From positions 81,739,825 through 81,803,824 of the forward strand of contig CM075764.1 of the NCBI GenBank assembly GCA_037974665.1: DNA of 64,000 nt. The letters are read 5' to 3'. This document shows positions 9,140 to 21,114 of the stretch, piece by piece. The first letter of the stretch is position 1, and each line of letters starts with the position of its first letter. The stretch comes from Ehretia macrophylla (Eukaryota > Streptophyta > Magnoliopsida > Boraginales > Ehretiaceae). The position numbers and the translations under genes were made by a program. The notes under the pieces are model-generated. The model was not told the DNA's origin. It ran no database searches and saw only the letters and a list, made by a program, of their open reading frames with translations.

Positions 9140-10387
9140 ATGGCCGGTAGACCGAGGACTCGTGGTAGGCCCGAGATTGTAGATGAGGTTCCTGGTAATG
9201 TGGCACAGGGCAGTGATAGGGGTGATGGCAGGTTAGGGGCAGCAATGGATCGGATTGCAGATTTGATGGCTGGGCAGGCCCAGTTGTTAGCAGGTCAGGC
9301 AGTTCAGACTCAGGCGTTGCAGGCTCAGATACAGAATGTACAGGGAGGTAATCACGGTCGAGGTACTATGAAGGAGTTTCTGGGGTACTATCCTCCTAGA
9401 TTTCAGGGAGAGCCTGATGATAGGAAGGCCGAGTCGTGGATTAGTAAGTTAGAGAATATTTTTGATTCTCTCGGGTACACTGACGAGAGGAAGGTGACTT
9501 GTGCTGTCTATTTGCTTGATGATGAGGCAGAGGAATGGTGGCGCACTGTGAGAGCCAGTTGGGAGACCCGGGGTGTTCCGTATGTTTGGGATACCTTTCT
9601 GACTGCTTTTAGGGATAAGTATGTCCCGAGGGTTGCACGGGAGAGGAGAGAGGCTGAGTTCTTGTCTTTGGTACAGGGGGATTCTACTGTGGCTCAGTAT
9701 GAGGCTACATTCACTAGGTTGTCCCGGTATGCACCGGAGTTTGTAGCTGTGGAGGAGAGGAAGACCCATAGATTTATGTTGGGATTGAGGCCCGAGATTC
9801 AGGATGCAATGGCTTTGAATCGCTATGATATCTTTACTGAGGCTTTTGATGCAGCTTCTAGGTTAGAGAAGAGGAAAGGGGATCAGATTGTCTCCAGTCA
9901 GCCTAGTAAGAGGCCGTATCAGCCACAGGGCCAGCAGGTTATATATAGGCCTCCAGTACAGTAGGTTGTCTACAGGCCACCAGCCCAGCAGGGTTCTTAT
10001 AGGCCACAGGGTCAGCAGAGTTACTATCGGCCTTAGTTTCAGCAGAGGCCATATCAGGTTCAGACTCAGTATAGGCCAGCGCAGTCTCAGGGTCAGTACA
10101 GGCCTAGCGTGGTGAGACCTCAGCAGCAGGCTGTATCAGCTGCTTCTTCAGCTTCTGGTTCTTCTAGGGGCAGTGTTAGTGCCACATCATCGCAGTGTAA
10201 TTACTGCAAGCGCCCAGGGCATATGGAGTCCGACTGCAGAGTAAAGGCAGGGACATGTTTGGGTTGTGGTAGCATCGAGCATAGGGCGAAGGATTGCCCT
10301 AGATATGCGAGGACTGAGGGTTGGGCAGCGACTCAGGGTTACCAGGGTAGACCTACGGGCAGTGTACCACAGCAGCAGCGGGTTTAG
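9140..10387 (+). pseudogene. gag: E1 gag (capsid and nucleocapsid), with nonsense codons
   Basis: The start is ATG at 9140 (MAGRPRTRGRP...), chosen because the same start is conserved in E3 (43115) and E-outer (63752). The capsid part contains LGYYPPRFQGEPDDRKAESW, LLDDEAEEWWRT, DKYVPR and YEATFTRLSRYAPEF. A Gln-rich repeat segment (about 9890-10100) follows, then two CCHC knuckles at 10196-10237 (C-X2-C-X4-H-X4-C) and 10256-10297. Gag forms the virus-like particle and binds genomic RNA. TAG codons at 9962, 10034 and 10385 interrupt the frame; each reads as CAG by comparison with E3 or the repeat pattern, so all look like C-to-T changes. The frame then continues straight into protease and pol, so gag and pol form one frame in this family. 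Confidence 0.92.
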
Positions 10388-13300
10388 GCTCGGGCTTACG
10401 CAGTTGATATGGAGGAGATGCCTGAAGAGACTGCAGTTGTGGAAGGTAACTTCCTTATACTTGATCAACTTGTTAAAGTGTTGATTGATTCTGGTGCTAC
10501 GCATTCTTTCATTACTCCTGCTTGTGTGCAACGTGTTAAATTGCAACCTGAAAGATTGCCTTATGTGGTTGAGATTAGTACCTCTTTGACTGATAAGTAT
10601 GTTACTGGCTTAGTATGTAAGGATTGTATAATACATGTTAAGGGGCATAATTTTCCTTCGAACCTTATCTTATTTCCTATCCGGGGGTATGATGTTATTC
10701 TGGGTATGGATTGGCTTTCTAAGTATGATGCCCAGTTGAACTGTAGAACCAAGGTAGTACAGTTTCGTTTGCCAGATCAGCCAGTAGTAGAAGTAGCGGG
10801 TAACCGGGGTGCTAAGACGAGTTTTGTTATCTCAGCAACTAAAGCCGTTAAGTTGGTGAGTAAGGGGTGTTCGGGTTATCTAGCTTATTTGATCAACAAG
10901 CCATCTGATAAGCTACAGCTAGAGGAAGTCCCTATTATCCGGGAATATCCTAATGTATTTCCCGAGGAGTTGCCAGGATTGCCGCCAGAGAGGGATATAG
11001 AGTTTGTGATTAATCTTGTTCCTGGTACTCAACCTATTTCTAAATCAGCGTACCGGATGGCACCAGCTGAGTTGAAGGAGTTGAAGACTCAGTTACAGGA
11101 GTTATTGAAGAAAGGATTCATTCAGCAAAGTTCTTCACCTTGGGGAGCTCCAGTCTTATTTGTGAAGAAGAAGGATGGTACTTTGAGATTGTGTATTGAT
11201 TACCGTGGTTTGAATCAGGTGACCATCAAGAATAAATATCCTTTGCCACTGATTGATGAGTTGTTTGATCAACTTCAGGGAGCCAAAGTCTATTCTAAAT
11301 TTGATTTGAGGCAGGGGTATTATCAGCTTCGGATTCGCACGGAGGATGTTCCGAAGTCTGCCTTCAGGACTCGGTACGGGCATTATGAGTTTGTTGTTAT
11401 GCCCTTTGGATTGACTAATGCACCGGCAGCATTCATGGATCTTATGCATCGAGTCTTTCAGCCGTACTTGGACCAGTTCGTGGTGATTTTTATTGATGAT
11501 ATCTTGGTCTATTCTAAATCTGAATCGGAGCACGAGCAACATCTACGACTTGTATTAGAGACGTTGCAGGAGCATCAGTTGTTTGCCAAGTTCAGCAAAT
11601 GTGAATTTTGGCTGCAACGGATTTCTTTTCTTGGCCATGTTATTACACAGAGCGGTATTTCCATAGATCCCACTAAGATTGAATCGGTGATGTCTTGGAA
11701 GCGGCCAGAGAGTGTTACTGATGTCCGTAGTTTTCTTGGCTTGGCGGGTTATTACCGTAGGTTTGTCAAGGACTTCTCAAAGATTGCGGGGCCACTATCT
11801 AAGTTGACTCAGAAACGGACTATCTTTAATTGGGACGAGAAGTGTGAGAGTGGATTTCAGGAGTTAAAAAAGAGGTTAACTACCGCTCCAGTACTTGCTC
11901 TACCAAAGGGGACCGATAATATGGTCATTTACAGCGATGCATCCAAGGAGGGCTTGGGATGTGTTCTTATGCAGGATGGCCGAGTTATTGCCTATGCTTC
12001 TCGAAAGTTGAAGCCTTATGAAGAAAATTATCCGACTCATGATCTTGAGTTGGCAGCAGTTGTCTTTGCACTCAAGAAGTGGCGTCATTATCTGTGGGGA
12101 AGTAAGTTTGAAATTTTCACTGATCATAAGAGTCTTAAGTACTTATTCTCACAAAAGGAGTTAAATATGCGCCAGCAGAGGTGGATGGAGCTTCTTGGAG
12201 ATTATAATTGTTCTATCAATTATCTGCCTGGAAAGGCAAATGTTGTGGCAGATGCTCTCAGCCGGAAGGCTAGTAATTCTTGTTTGGCTGTCAAGAAGTG
12301 GGAGGTTCTTGAGGAGTTTAGTTATTGGAGACCAGAGTTCACTCAGGTTGGGGTGATGTGTTCACATCTCCGTATTCAGCCTTTATTATTGTCTCAGATC
12401 AGGGAAGCTCAGCAACTTGATGTTAAACTTCAGAAGATCAAGGATCAGATCACGGATGATCAGTCTGACTTCAAACTGCATGAGGACGGTATTCTTCGGT
12501 TTCGGAACAGGGTTTGTGTTCCTGATGAGCCGAGCTTGAGGCGAGGTATTCTGGAGGAAGCTCATAATTCTAAATATACTATTCATCCCGACGGAACCAA
12601 GATGTATCGGGATTTGAAGCAACATTTCTGGTGGAACAACATGAAGAGGGAGGTTGTTCAGTTTGTATCTAGATGTTTGACTTGTCAGAGAGTGAAAGCC
12701 GAGCATCAACGACCAGCAGGTTTGCTTCAGCCGTTGGCTATACCAGAGTGAAAATGGGAGCATATTACGATGGACTTCGTCACTGGTTTGCCTAGATCAC
12801 CGAGGGGTAATGATGCAGTTTGGGTTGTCGTGGATCGTTTGACGAAGACAGCTCATTTTATTGCCATGAGGATGGGAGATGAGGTTACAAAGTTGACGGA
12901 CCTCTATCTGGATCAGATTGTTAGACTTCACGGTATTCCATCTAGTATTGTCTCTGATCGAGATCCTCGATTTACTTCTCGTTTGTGGGAGAAACTTCAG
13001 GAGACCTTAGGTACTCAGTTGAACTTCAGTATAGCGTATCATCCACAGACCGACGGTCAGTCTGAGCGGACTATTCAGATTCTGGAAGATATGCTTAGGG
13101 CTTGTGTTCTGGACTTTGGGAAGAACTGGGAGAAACATCTACCACTTGCTGAGTTTGCCTATAACAATAGTTATCAAGCTACTATTGGGATGGCACCTTT
13201 CGCAGCTCTTTACGGTCGTAAGTGCCGTTCACCTTTATATTGGGACGAGGTAGGAGAGATGAAGACTATTGATCCGACTATTATGCCAGAACTTCTTGAG

Positions 13301-13963
13301 AAGATTGAGAATGTTCAGTTAATCAGGCAGAGAATGCTTACGGCGTAGAGTAGATTCAAGAGTTATGCTGATAAGCGTCGTCGAGACCTAGAGTTTGCAG
13401 TTGGAGATCGGGTTTTCTTGAGATTGTCTCCTCGAAAGGGGTTTGCTCGTTATGGTAAAGGTGGAAAGCTGAGTCCGAGATTTGTTGGGCCGTTTGAGAT
13501 TACTGGCAGGGTTGGTAAGTTGGCATATCGGTTGGCTTTACCGGAAAACTTCTCTAATGTTCACGATGTATTTCACGTGTCTAATTTGCGGAAATATAAT
13601 CCGGATCCTTCTCATATTCTTGAGCCAGAGCCGTTACAGCTTCGAGAGAATTTGACTTATGACGAGCGTCCGATTCGTATTCTAGATCAGATGGACCGAG
13701 AGTTGAGGTCGAAGAGGATTCCGATGGTTAAGGTGTTGTGGAAGCATCACGGCATTGAGGAAGCTACGTGGGAGAGACGAGATCAGATGCAGCAGCAATA
13801 CCCAGATCTATTCCGTACATCAAGTAAGAATTTCGAGGACGAAATTTCTATAAGGAGGGGAGAATGTGAAACCCCACTTTCCTACTTATCTCGTTTTACG
13901 TGCTATACCTCGTTTTGCATGCATATGTTCTGTTTATGTGCTATAGGACCTAGAAAGTTATAA
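10388..13963 (+). pseudogene. pol: E1 pol: protease-RT-RNase H-integrase-chromodomain, two stops
   Basis: Domains in order: aspartic protease with [10 protein letters not shown] (Asp codon at 10487); RT with [22 protein letters not shown]-type palm and the catalytic FIDD at 11489-11500; RNase H with [13 protein letters not shown] and [10 protein letters not shown] (about 12119); integrase HHCC finger (His near 12571 and 12592, Cys in RCLTC near 12674); DDE core starting MDFVTGLP (12770), SDRDPRF and DGQSERT; a GPF/GPY-like motif VGPFEITGR near 13480; and a chromodomain with IPMVKVLWKHHGIEEATWE (about 13640-13815). All active-site residues I checked are intact. Nonsense codons are TGA at 12749 (TGG to TGA) and TAG at 13346 (CAG to TAG). 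The frame runs through the polypurine tract and ends 99 bp inside the 3' LTR. Confidence 0.93.
13829..13864 (+). promoter_or_regulatory. E1 pre-PPT hairpin and polypurine tract
   Basis: AATTTCG-AGGA-CGAAATT at 13829-13846 is a perfect 7-bp stem with a 4-nt loop. The purine run AAGGAGGGGAGAA at 13852-13864 ends exactly at the 3' LTR and is the plus-strand primer site. The hairpin overlaps the last pol codons. Confidence 0.85.
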
Positions 13964-16286
13964 TTTTGATGTCAATACTCCTAATACGTGCTAAATGTGC
14001 ATTCATGAAATTTTCATAAAAAACGGAGTTAGAAATTTTATCGTCGATTTTTAGTGAATAGTGTTTTCGAAACACGTCCGCTAAAATTTTGAAACTGGTC
14101 TTTTTAACCCTTCTAGACCTAGTCCACGGACTTTAATAGACCTATGTTTGATGAAAACGGTTTTAAAATCGGCTTAAGAATTTATTAGGATTTTTACACC
14201 GACTTTTGCGAAAATCGAGTTTTAAGCCGACTCGGGTGAAATTGTTGGATTGTAAAACTTCTTGTCACCTAAAAATAATCCACTTGAGATATCTTGGGGG
14301 TTGCATAATTATTTTTAACTTGGTGAGCAATAAAATGCAATTAAAGTCATTAAAAACACAAAAATACTAATTAAAACTAACTTTGACTTTGCATTTTTTA
14401 ATTGACCAAGCTTTTAAATACTTCTTGTCATCAACACACACTCACACAACACAAAACACACTCCACAAACACACACATTGCCGTGAGAAAGAAGGAGAAA
14501 AAGAAAGAGAATTTTCAAAGCTTTTCAATCCATTTTTTCAAAGAAAAACTTGGTTTTTGTCCATGAAACTTCGCACCGACATGGATTCTGCTTGTTGGGC
14601 ACGCATAGCACACATTCCTAGGCTTGTATCGCATCAAAGGTGAGAGAAAAATTCTAGATCTCAAAATGTCATTTTTATGTTTTTGCTCATAAATGAAAAT
14701 TTAACAGTTAGAATTAAAATCTGATGATAGATTATTGCTCCTTGCATGCTAGGGATCGTTATATACTAATACTACGAATTTCTATCGGATGTAGCATAAT
14801 TTTTATTTTCCGGGTATTTAATTTTGATTAAAATGTTCAAAGTTGAATTAAATGAGTTGTGTTGATCGAAATCGATTGCCGTCGATTTCTAAATACTTGA
14901 TAATTACGTGTTAGCGCTGTTGTAATGCCAAATTTTCGATTACATTGTTCGTGTGAAAATCCGGAAAATCCAGCCATGACATCTTAGGGTTTTAGGGTTA
15001 TCGGGCATGATTTGGAGGTGTTATGGTGGATTTCCGAGAGGGCTAATGTAGTAGGTTGAATGGGTGAGTGATAGGAACTAATTTGGCAATGTTTGGATTA
15101 GTAGATTGTAAGTTATGAATTTTAGAAGTTTAGGTTGTCATTCTTTAATTTCTTGAACGATGCCTTTAGATGGTTGGGCAGTGTTCGAGTGATAAATGGT
15201 GAGTTGTTGATGAGTAATTTAGAGTTTAATTAAGTATATTATGCATGTCCGGTTAGATGGCCTACTTTGTCATCTAACTACGTTGTTTGTTGTTTAATTT
15301 AATATTGATGTTATATTGATGTTATTGATTGATTATTATTGAGTTCGGGAATCGGGCACTTTCGTTGCTGATCTCCCAATTGATTGATTGATGATTGATT
15401 GATGATTGATGATTATGGAGTCTTGGTATGTGTGTGCCACCTCTTGGGCAGCGTCGGGCTGTCGGGTTGATAACGGCATGACTGCCATAGGCTACCCCCA
15501 GCTCGCATGACGGAGGTGTCATGGAGGGAGGGGCTAGTGAGTTACCTCGGGTGCGTGAGTAATGGGGAGTTATAAGAAGAACGGTTGAGATCGTGATGGC
15601 GTTTGGAGCTACACCAAATAGAGTATCCTTTAATGAATGGTTATATAGTTATGTGATGATAATGTTATTATTGTTGTTGTGTGTTTACTTGCTCAAAGGA
15701 CTAAATCCAAGGAGCGTAGTGAATATTGTCGAGATCTATCGGATCCTCACTGGGCTTATGTATATAAGCTCACTCTCTATTATTGCATGCTTACAGGTGT
15801 TGCAGAGCCGGATTATGGGTACGTGCCTCCTGAGGAGGAAAATGTGCCTTACGTGGACGAGTCATATGTTCCCGAGTCTTATCCATGATTATATGTTGTT
15901 TAATGTCATGTATATTAGCTTAATAGACTTTTATATGCTTTGTGGTTCTTATTGTAATAGATGTTGAAAGATGTTGATCCAAACGATGTTAACTTAGTGG
16001 TTTTCTTTTGTCTATGGTTAAGTTGTAGTTGTGTCTCAACTTATTTTTGAAATGTATGATAAGGTTGAGGTATTGTATGTCATGTTGGAACGGAGGCGTA
16101 TAACGAGGATGGTTTATTGTATAATATGGTTGTGTTGTATGTTGTTGTTTGTATTGAGGAATTGCTGGATGTATGATGTTTTATGAGGTTGGTTTAGAAC
16201 CTCGGAAATCTATTTACTGTCGTTATGCCGCCGAAATTCCGTTGCGTCCTGACTGATTGTAGGTGGGGTCGAGTTGGGGCGTGACA
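13865..16286 (+). repeat. E1 3' LTR (type A)
   Basis: The LTR is 2,422 bp, starting TGTGAAACCCC and ending GGGGCGTGACA, followed by CCCTT. It carries the same predicted donor (14639/14640), acceptor (15796) and 92-nt acidic frame (15797-15888) as the 5' copy. It also has the CATGAC-GGAGGT-GTCATG hairpin at 15506-15523, which is one base off in the 5' LTR. Confidence 0.95.
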
Positions 16287-16291
16287 CCCTT

Positions 16292-16821
16292 GCTAACCCC
16301 ACAACACATTTAGGCTTTTCAACCTTGACTTATTCCACTAAAAAGTCATAATTGCACTCCAAGATGTTTATTGTTGTTCACAAAAGCTCGTCATACTACA
16401 TACGACCTTTGCCTTCGACCTACTAAGTAGAATGACCAAAATACCCCTCCATATAACACTTACAATCAAGAAAGACCAAAATTGTACTATCTCTCTCTTC
16501 CTTGATTGTATCTTATCCTTGGGACATCTAATCCTTGTACTAACCACCCTTCGGATATAGAACACTTGATCTAGGAAGTGACCCTCAAACCAAATATCGG
16601 ACTTGCTCCTAGAGTACATCACTAAGCTCATATTAGGATGATATTTCGGATTATCACAAGGGAATGATTATTCCATCATACGACGACATGGATTCCATAT
16701 TGCATATGCATATCCCAACTAGTCATACCTATATGCCCAACACACGGAGCTGTTGACCCACAAACTGAGGTCTCACCCATAGTGCATCAAAGTATATGAA
16801 TATAACCTCTATCTTTGATAG
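16292..16821. other. Unassigned sequence right of E1
   Basis: This continues the pre-insertion sequence from 6430. I see no gene. On the minus strand it resembles LTR-type DNA ('ccgaaatatcatcctaatatg', 'gtgggtcaacagctccgtgtg'), but there is no terminus or coding domain to fix the family. Confidence 0.4.
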
Positions 16822-18720
16822 TGTTAGTGATATGCCCTAATGCTATGTAGTTTGATGACTTATCTTGGGCATTTTAATGTAAACTTGTTTTATCAATCAA
16901 TGGCATTTTAATCATATTCATATTCTCTGCTTTCAATTATATGAATGTGTCACCTGATATCTTCATAAAGGAAATATATTCTAAAAGTTGTTTAGAATAT
17001 TTAGGTGTATTTCTTTTGTATATGAAGAATATCTAAAGTTGTTTGTAGTCCTTGGATTATTTGACCGGGACTAAAATAATCTATTATGGACTATCACATG
17101 GATTATTAGTTTTGATTGATATTGGATATTAATGATAAAGGATGGTGAGTCATAAGCTATAACTGCATATGATGCGATTCACAATCTTGTGAATGATTAT
17201 TAGTAGAATAGATCATTGAATGTGACGTGAATAACAAGCTACATGATTTCAGATTAATAGTTTGTTATGCATTGCGAATGTACATGTTATCCTTTGACTT
17301 GAGAAATTACGGCTGTAACATATATCGGGAATTTAATACTAGTACTTGGACAACGCTCATCTTTGATTTTGCAAGATGAGTTATGGCCTCTTACATATTA
17401 TCTTTCTGGTATAGTTGGTGACAAGTAATTGTCGAGAAATGATTTGTTAACCTCCGATGTGAGGTGATATCCTATGTAATCTAATTTTGGTTGTAGAATG
17501 AGGAAGTCCTTAGCCAGGGTATGAAATATGGAAAAGCATTTCCATGGATGCCATATCTTATTCCAACTATTAGATGTTTGCATCGTTATTGAGTTTATAG
17601 ACTTAATCTTTTCATGGTCTTTGCTCGATCGCGATATGTTAATAGAAGGATTAAAATGTACGATAATTTGCGACTATAAATAGATTTACCTGTTTGATTT
17701 CATTTTTATATAAACTGTCTTGATACATTGCTAGACGTCACTCTAGAACATGAGGGTATTTTGGAAATAGCGGAGATATTCCCGAAATATATTAAAGTCG
17801 TTTAATGTTCCCTCATTGCTATTTGGCGGTAGATCTAGAGAGTCACACACTATAAAGCGTAAATGAATGTGTTTCAGATAAGCTTATATTTGGTTAAGGT
17901 AAGCTAAAGTGTTAATGTTGTTTTAATACCGCCTGTTAATTAGTAAAGGGCCAAATGTGTAATTATTTAAAGTATTGGGGCAACAGTGCAATTACAGAAA
18001 GTTATTTCCTTAATTTAAACTAATGATGATTAGATTAAATTAATTGTACGTATTCAAGAGTAATCAAGTTTGCATACGTATTTGATATGAATACATACAC
18101 ATTAGTCTTGAAAAGAGAATATGCCAAATGTTTGGCTAGCATTGTGCCACATCACTTGCTTAACCATTAAATCTGAATTGAATGGCTAGGATTAAAAGAT
18201 GACAAGATGAGTGGCTATTGTGAAGTGTGTCATATTCCACTATCTATTGTCTCCTAGATATTACACATTATACATTACATACAATATACAATATAGCTAG
18301 ATAAAAGATTAGATCTTCTCTCTCTTGCTAACGCCCAACATATTGAAGGAAGAGGAAAAAATTGTTTTGCTCATCATCTTCTTATAAGCTTGATCTTCAT
18401 CACTAAGGAGCCTAGCACAAAACTTTGGTGATCAACGAAACACATTCAAGCTTATGTGGACAACCTAGAGCTCTTGCACTTGTGGGAGGACTTGTCAAAG
18501 CTTGAACTTGAATCCTTCATCTCCTTTACTTAGATCTTCAAGAGGTATGTCTTGTATATCTTGCTATTATATATATATGTTTGTACCATGTTAATCATAT
18601 GAAATCAAGACTTGGGTTTTTTTTTTTTTTGGATGTACATAGATTTGTCATAGAAAATTTTGAAATTCGAGCCATGGATCTTTCTTGGTTTTAAGCTATG
18701 TTTTCTCCATAAGCCTTGTA
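16822..18720 (+). mobile_element. Copia-LTR-like repeat, sister of 2254-3980
   Basis: It starts with TGTTAGTGATATGCCC, a plausible LTR start, and aligns with the truncated copy at 2254-3980 over about 1.6 kb at roughly 75% identity. Shared marks are a TATA-like 'gactataaatag' near 17680 and 'cttcaagaggtatg' near 18540, which resembles a splice donor. Homology fades at about 18720. No copia pol follows, so this is either a lone LTR plus leader or a truncated insertion. Confidence 0.5.
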
Positions 18721-19801
18721 AAGGTCCTTTCAAGTGGCATCACAACCTATGCTTGATTTTCATATGTTTACATGGTTGTTTGCTTGTTTCTATGCTTTGA
18801 ACACTAATAGGTTTTTGAATATATAAGATATACTTGCAATGGAACATTCGATGTTTGTTGTTAGTGTTTGATTTGTGTTTATATAAGATATAAATCTTTT
18901 GTCCAATAGAAATGATGTTAGATTAATTTCATAGTGGGCAAAAACAAACCAAACCCAAAAACTATGCTAAAAAAAGGCCTTTCTATGAGGACCAATTCAG
19001 CTAAGTCGAACGAGTAGCTCGTCCGACTGGCTCAACCGACTCTCACAGCCCGAGTCGGTCAAGGTTAGTCAGACAAGTGGCTTATCCAACTGGCTCGACT
19101 GACTCCCACTGTCCGAGCCGGTCGAGTTCAGTCAGTCGAGTGGCTTGACTGACTAACTCGGTTGACTTGATCAGAAAGGTTGTCTTTGAGTCTTGTTTTG
19201 ATTATAAACATGTATTATTCATAGTGATGCATATATATGTGATATGTTATGAAAAAACCATGATTTTCATTTATGTTCATAATCTTCTTTAGTTGTTAAA
19301 CATGAGATGTTTAAGGTTCAAAGTATGAAATTTGAAGGAAATGAAATCTTACATGTTGATGTACTATGTGTTCATTTAGCTTTCTTGGATTGTTGCATAT
19401 GATGCATATTCAATGCTTTATGAACTTGTATTGAATAGTTGTATGTGATGCATATTCAATATTTGATAAATGGTGATTGATGGGTGGATCATGGACTTAG
19501 CTTATTGGATGATAAATGGTTGTATTTCATTTGATGGCTTTGTAATAATTATTCTTTCATTCATTAGCTTGTAAATGAGGCATAAGTCTGATTTCATTGA
19601 TGTTGCAAGATAGCATTTTATAGTGAGGCAATTTGTTGTAATCTACAAAGAGGTTTTGCAAAGGAGTTGAAATTTCCAAGGAGTTGGAGGCCTTTCAAGT
19701 GTTGGTAAAATCAAGAAGTCAAGACCATTGAAGGCATTCTTGATGTGCTTGTTTTGGTTACTCTAGGCTTGGTTTCCTAGCACTAAGTCCATGATCCTCC
19801 A
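18721..19801. other. Unassigned AT-rich sequence containing a tandem repeat
   Basis: No open frame or domain is recognisable. It contains 'gatgcatattcaat' repeated at about 19400 and 19450 and the 63-bp tandem repeat annotated separately. It could be the leader of the element beginning at 16822, but no primer-binding site is visible. Confidence 0.4.
19011..19180 (+). repeat. 63-bp tandem repeat, about 2.7 units
   Basis: Unit 1 is 19011-19073, unit 2 is 19074-19136 and a partial third unit is 19137-19180. Each begins CGAGTGGCT-like and contains 'actggctc..c.gactc.cac...cc.gag.cggtc', with internal dyads between GACTGGCTC-type and GAGCCGGTC-type blocks. The repeat is far more GC-rich than its surroundings. 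The unit is divisible by three, but no sustained reading frame is evident. Confidence 0.75.
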
Positions 19802-20148
19802 TGTAATGACCCCAAGCCCAACCCTTCACAAGATTAGATAAAAAGTCTGTAATTGCAAATCTAAACATATAAAAGGCAAGATTTGTACTATGTATTACAT
19901 AACTTCTCTGATTACAACCAAAGCTTCAATCATTTTTAGCCCAGACTCAGCTTATGTTAAAATGAGCCTGGATAATCAAGCTACTATTTCAAGCCTACTC
20001 CCCGTAATCACAACTATAATACATTACATAGCCCATCACACAAGGACCGAACCCGATGCCTACTGGAATGGTGTTAACTATAACATCATACACTAAATGG
20101 TGGGGTACACTAAGATTCTCAAAATCTTCAGTATGTGAGTCCTGCTGG
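19802..20148 (-). mobile_element. LTR end fragment, minus strand
   Basis: 'tgtaatgaccccaagccc' at 19802 reads on the minus strand as an LTR end (...gggcttggggtcattaca). The fragment is cut at 20148/20149 by the insertion of E-outer; the rest should lie beyond the right edge of the window. The family is close to the types here, but I cannot place it more exactly. Confidence 0.5.
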
Positions 20149-21114
20149 TGTCACTCCCCAACTCGACCCCACTTATGATCAGTCAAAACGCAATGAAATT
20201 TCGGCATTATAACATTTGTAATATGAACATCAGGGCTCTAAACCTACCCTTTATAAAAACAACCACCAACTCCAAGTTTCATCAACAACTCCACAACCAT
20301 TCATCAACATTCAACACAACCAAAACCATCCATTTAAGAACCATACAACATTCCAACCACAAGTCATATGCCTCGGTTTCAATAACAAACCATAAGTTAT
20401 ACTATACATATGCATAATAGATATAAAACTAGACTAGCAACCTACTCGTAATCCAAAGTAAGACAACTAAACTAGCACTGTACTTTTCACTATCTTTATA
20501 ATATCTTATACAATATAAACTTCAAAATAAATACAATACATCTTGTTCTAATATACAAGACAGCAAAAAGAGAACTCCAACCAAGACATCATGGATAAGA
20601 CTCTGGCACATATGACTCCTCAACAAAAGGCACATTCTCAGCTTCCTAAGGGATGTACCCAAAATCTGGCTCAGTTACACCTGAACAATAAATGAATGAG
20701 AGTGAGCTTATATATAACGAAGCTCAGTGAGGATTCGAAAGATGTTTTGAAATCATTTACTTTACCACTCGGGAAATCATCCTATGAATAACAACACACA
20801 TTAACCTTCATTAACATCAACATTTCAATTCAAGCCACATAAATAACCATTCAATTGAGAAAGGATACACTAATTGGTGTAACTCCATATGCCATCACGA
20901 TCTCAACCAACTTCTTGTAACTCCCATAATACATACCAGAGGTACCTAATCTAGCCCCTCCCTCCATGGCATCTCCGCCCATGCGAGTTGGGGATAGTCT
21001 ATGATAGTCATGCCGTTATCAACCTGACGCTGCCCGAGAGGTAGCACACACTATCAAGACTCATGACAATAATAATAAACATCTCATATTCTGGAAAGAC
21101 AACAAAGTAGGTTG

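Larger units (their letters stand above)
6431..16286 (+). mobile_element. E1: complete Tekay/Del-type Ty3/gypsy chromovirus
   Basis: A structurally complete element of 9,856 bp. It has a 5' LTR (6431-8845), a tRNA-Met primer site, a gag-pol frame, a polypurine tract and a 3' LTR (13865-16286), all bounded by a 5-bp duplication CCCTT at 6426-6430 and 16287-16291. LTRs start TG and end CA. The two LTRs differ at about 34 substitutions by my hand count (about 1.4%), 28 of them transitions, plus one short indel; this suggests insertion within roughly the last million years at commonly used plant rates. Gag-pol keeps one frame throughout but has five nonsense codons, so E1 could no longer move on its own. 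The chromodomain and integrase type place it in Tekay/Del. Confidence 0.95.

Noticed and set aside
9962-10387. TAG readthrough between gag and pol as an expression strategy
   Set aside because: The TAGs in E1 and E3 fall at different CAG codons and are accompanied by stops elsewhere, which fits decay rather than a conserved recoding signal.
10187-12763. Several antisense frames over E1 pol
   Set aside because: They are shadows of the conserved pol codons on the other strand; no initiation context or domain.
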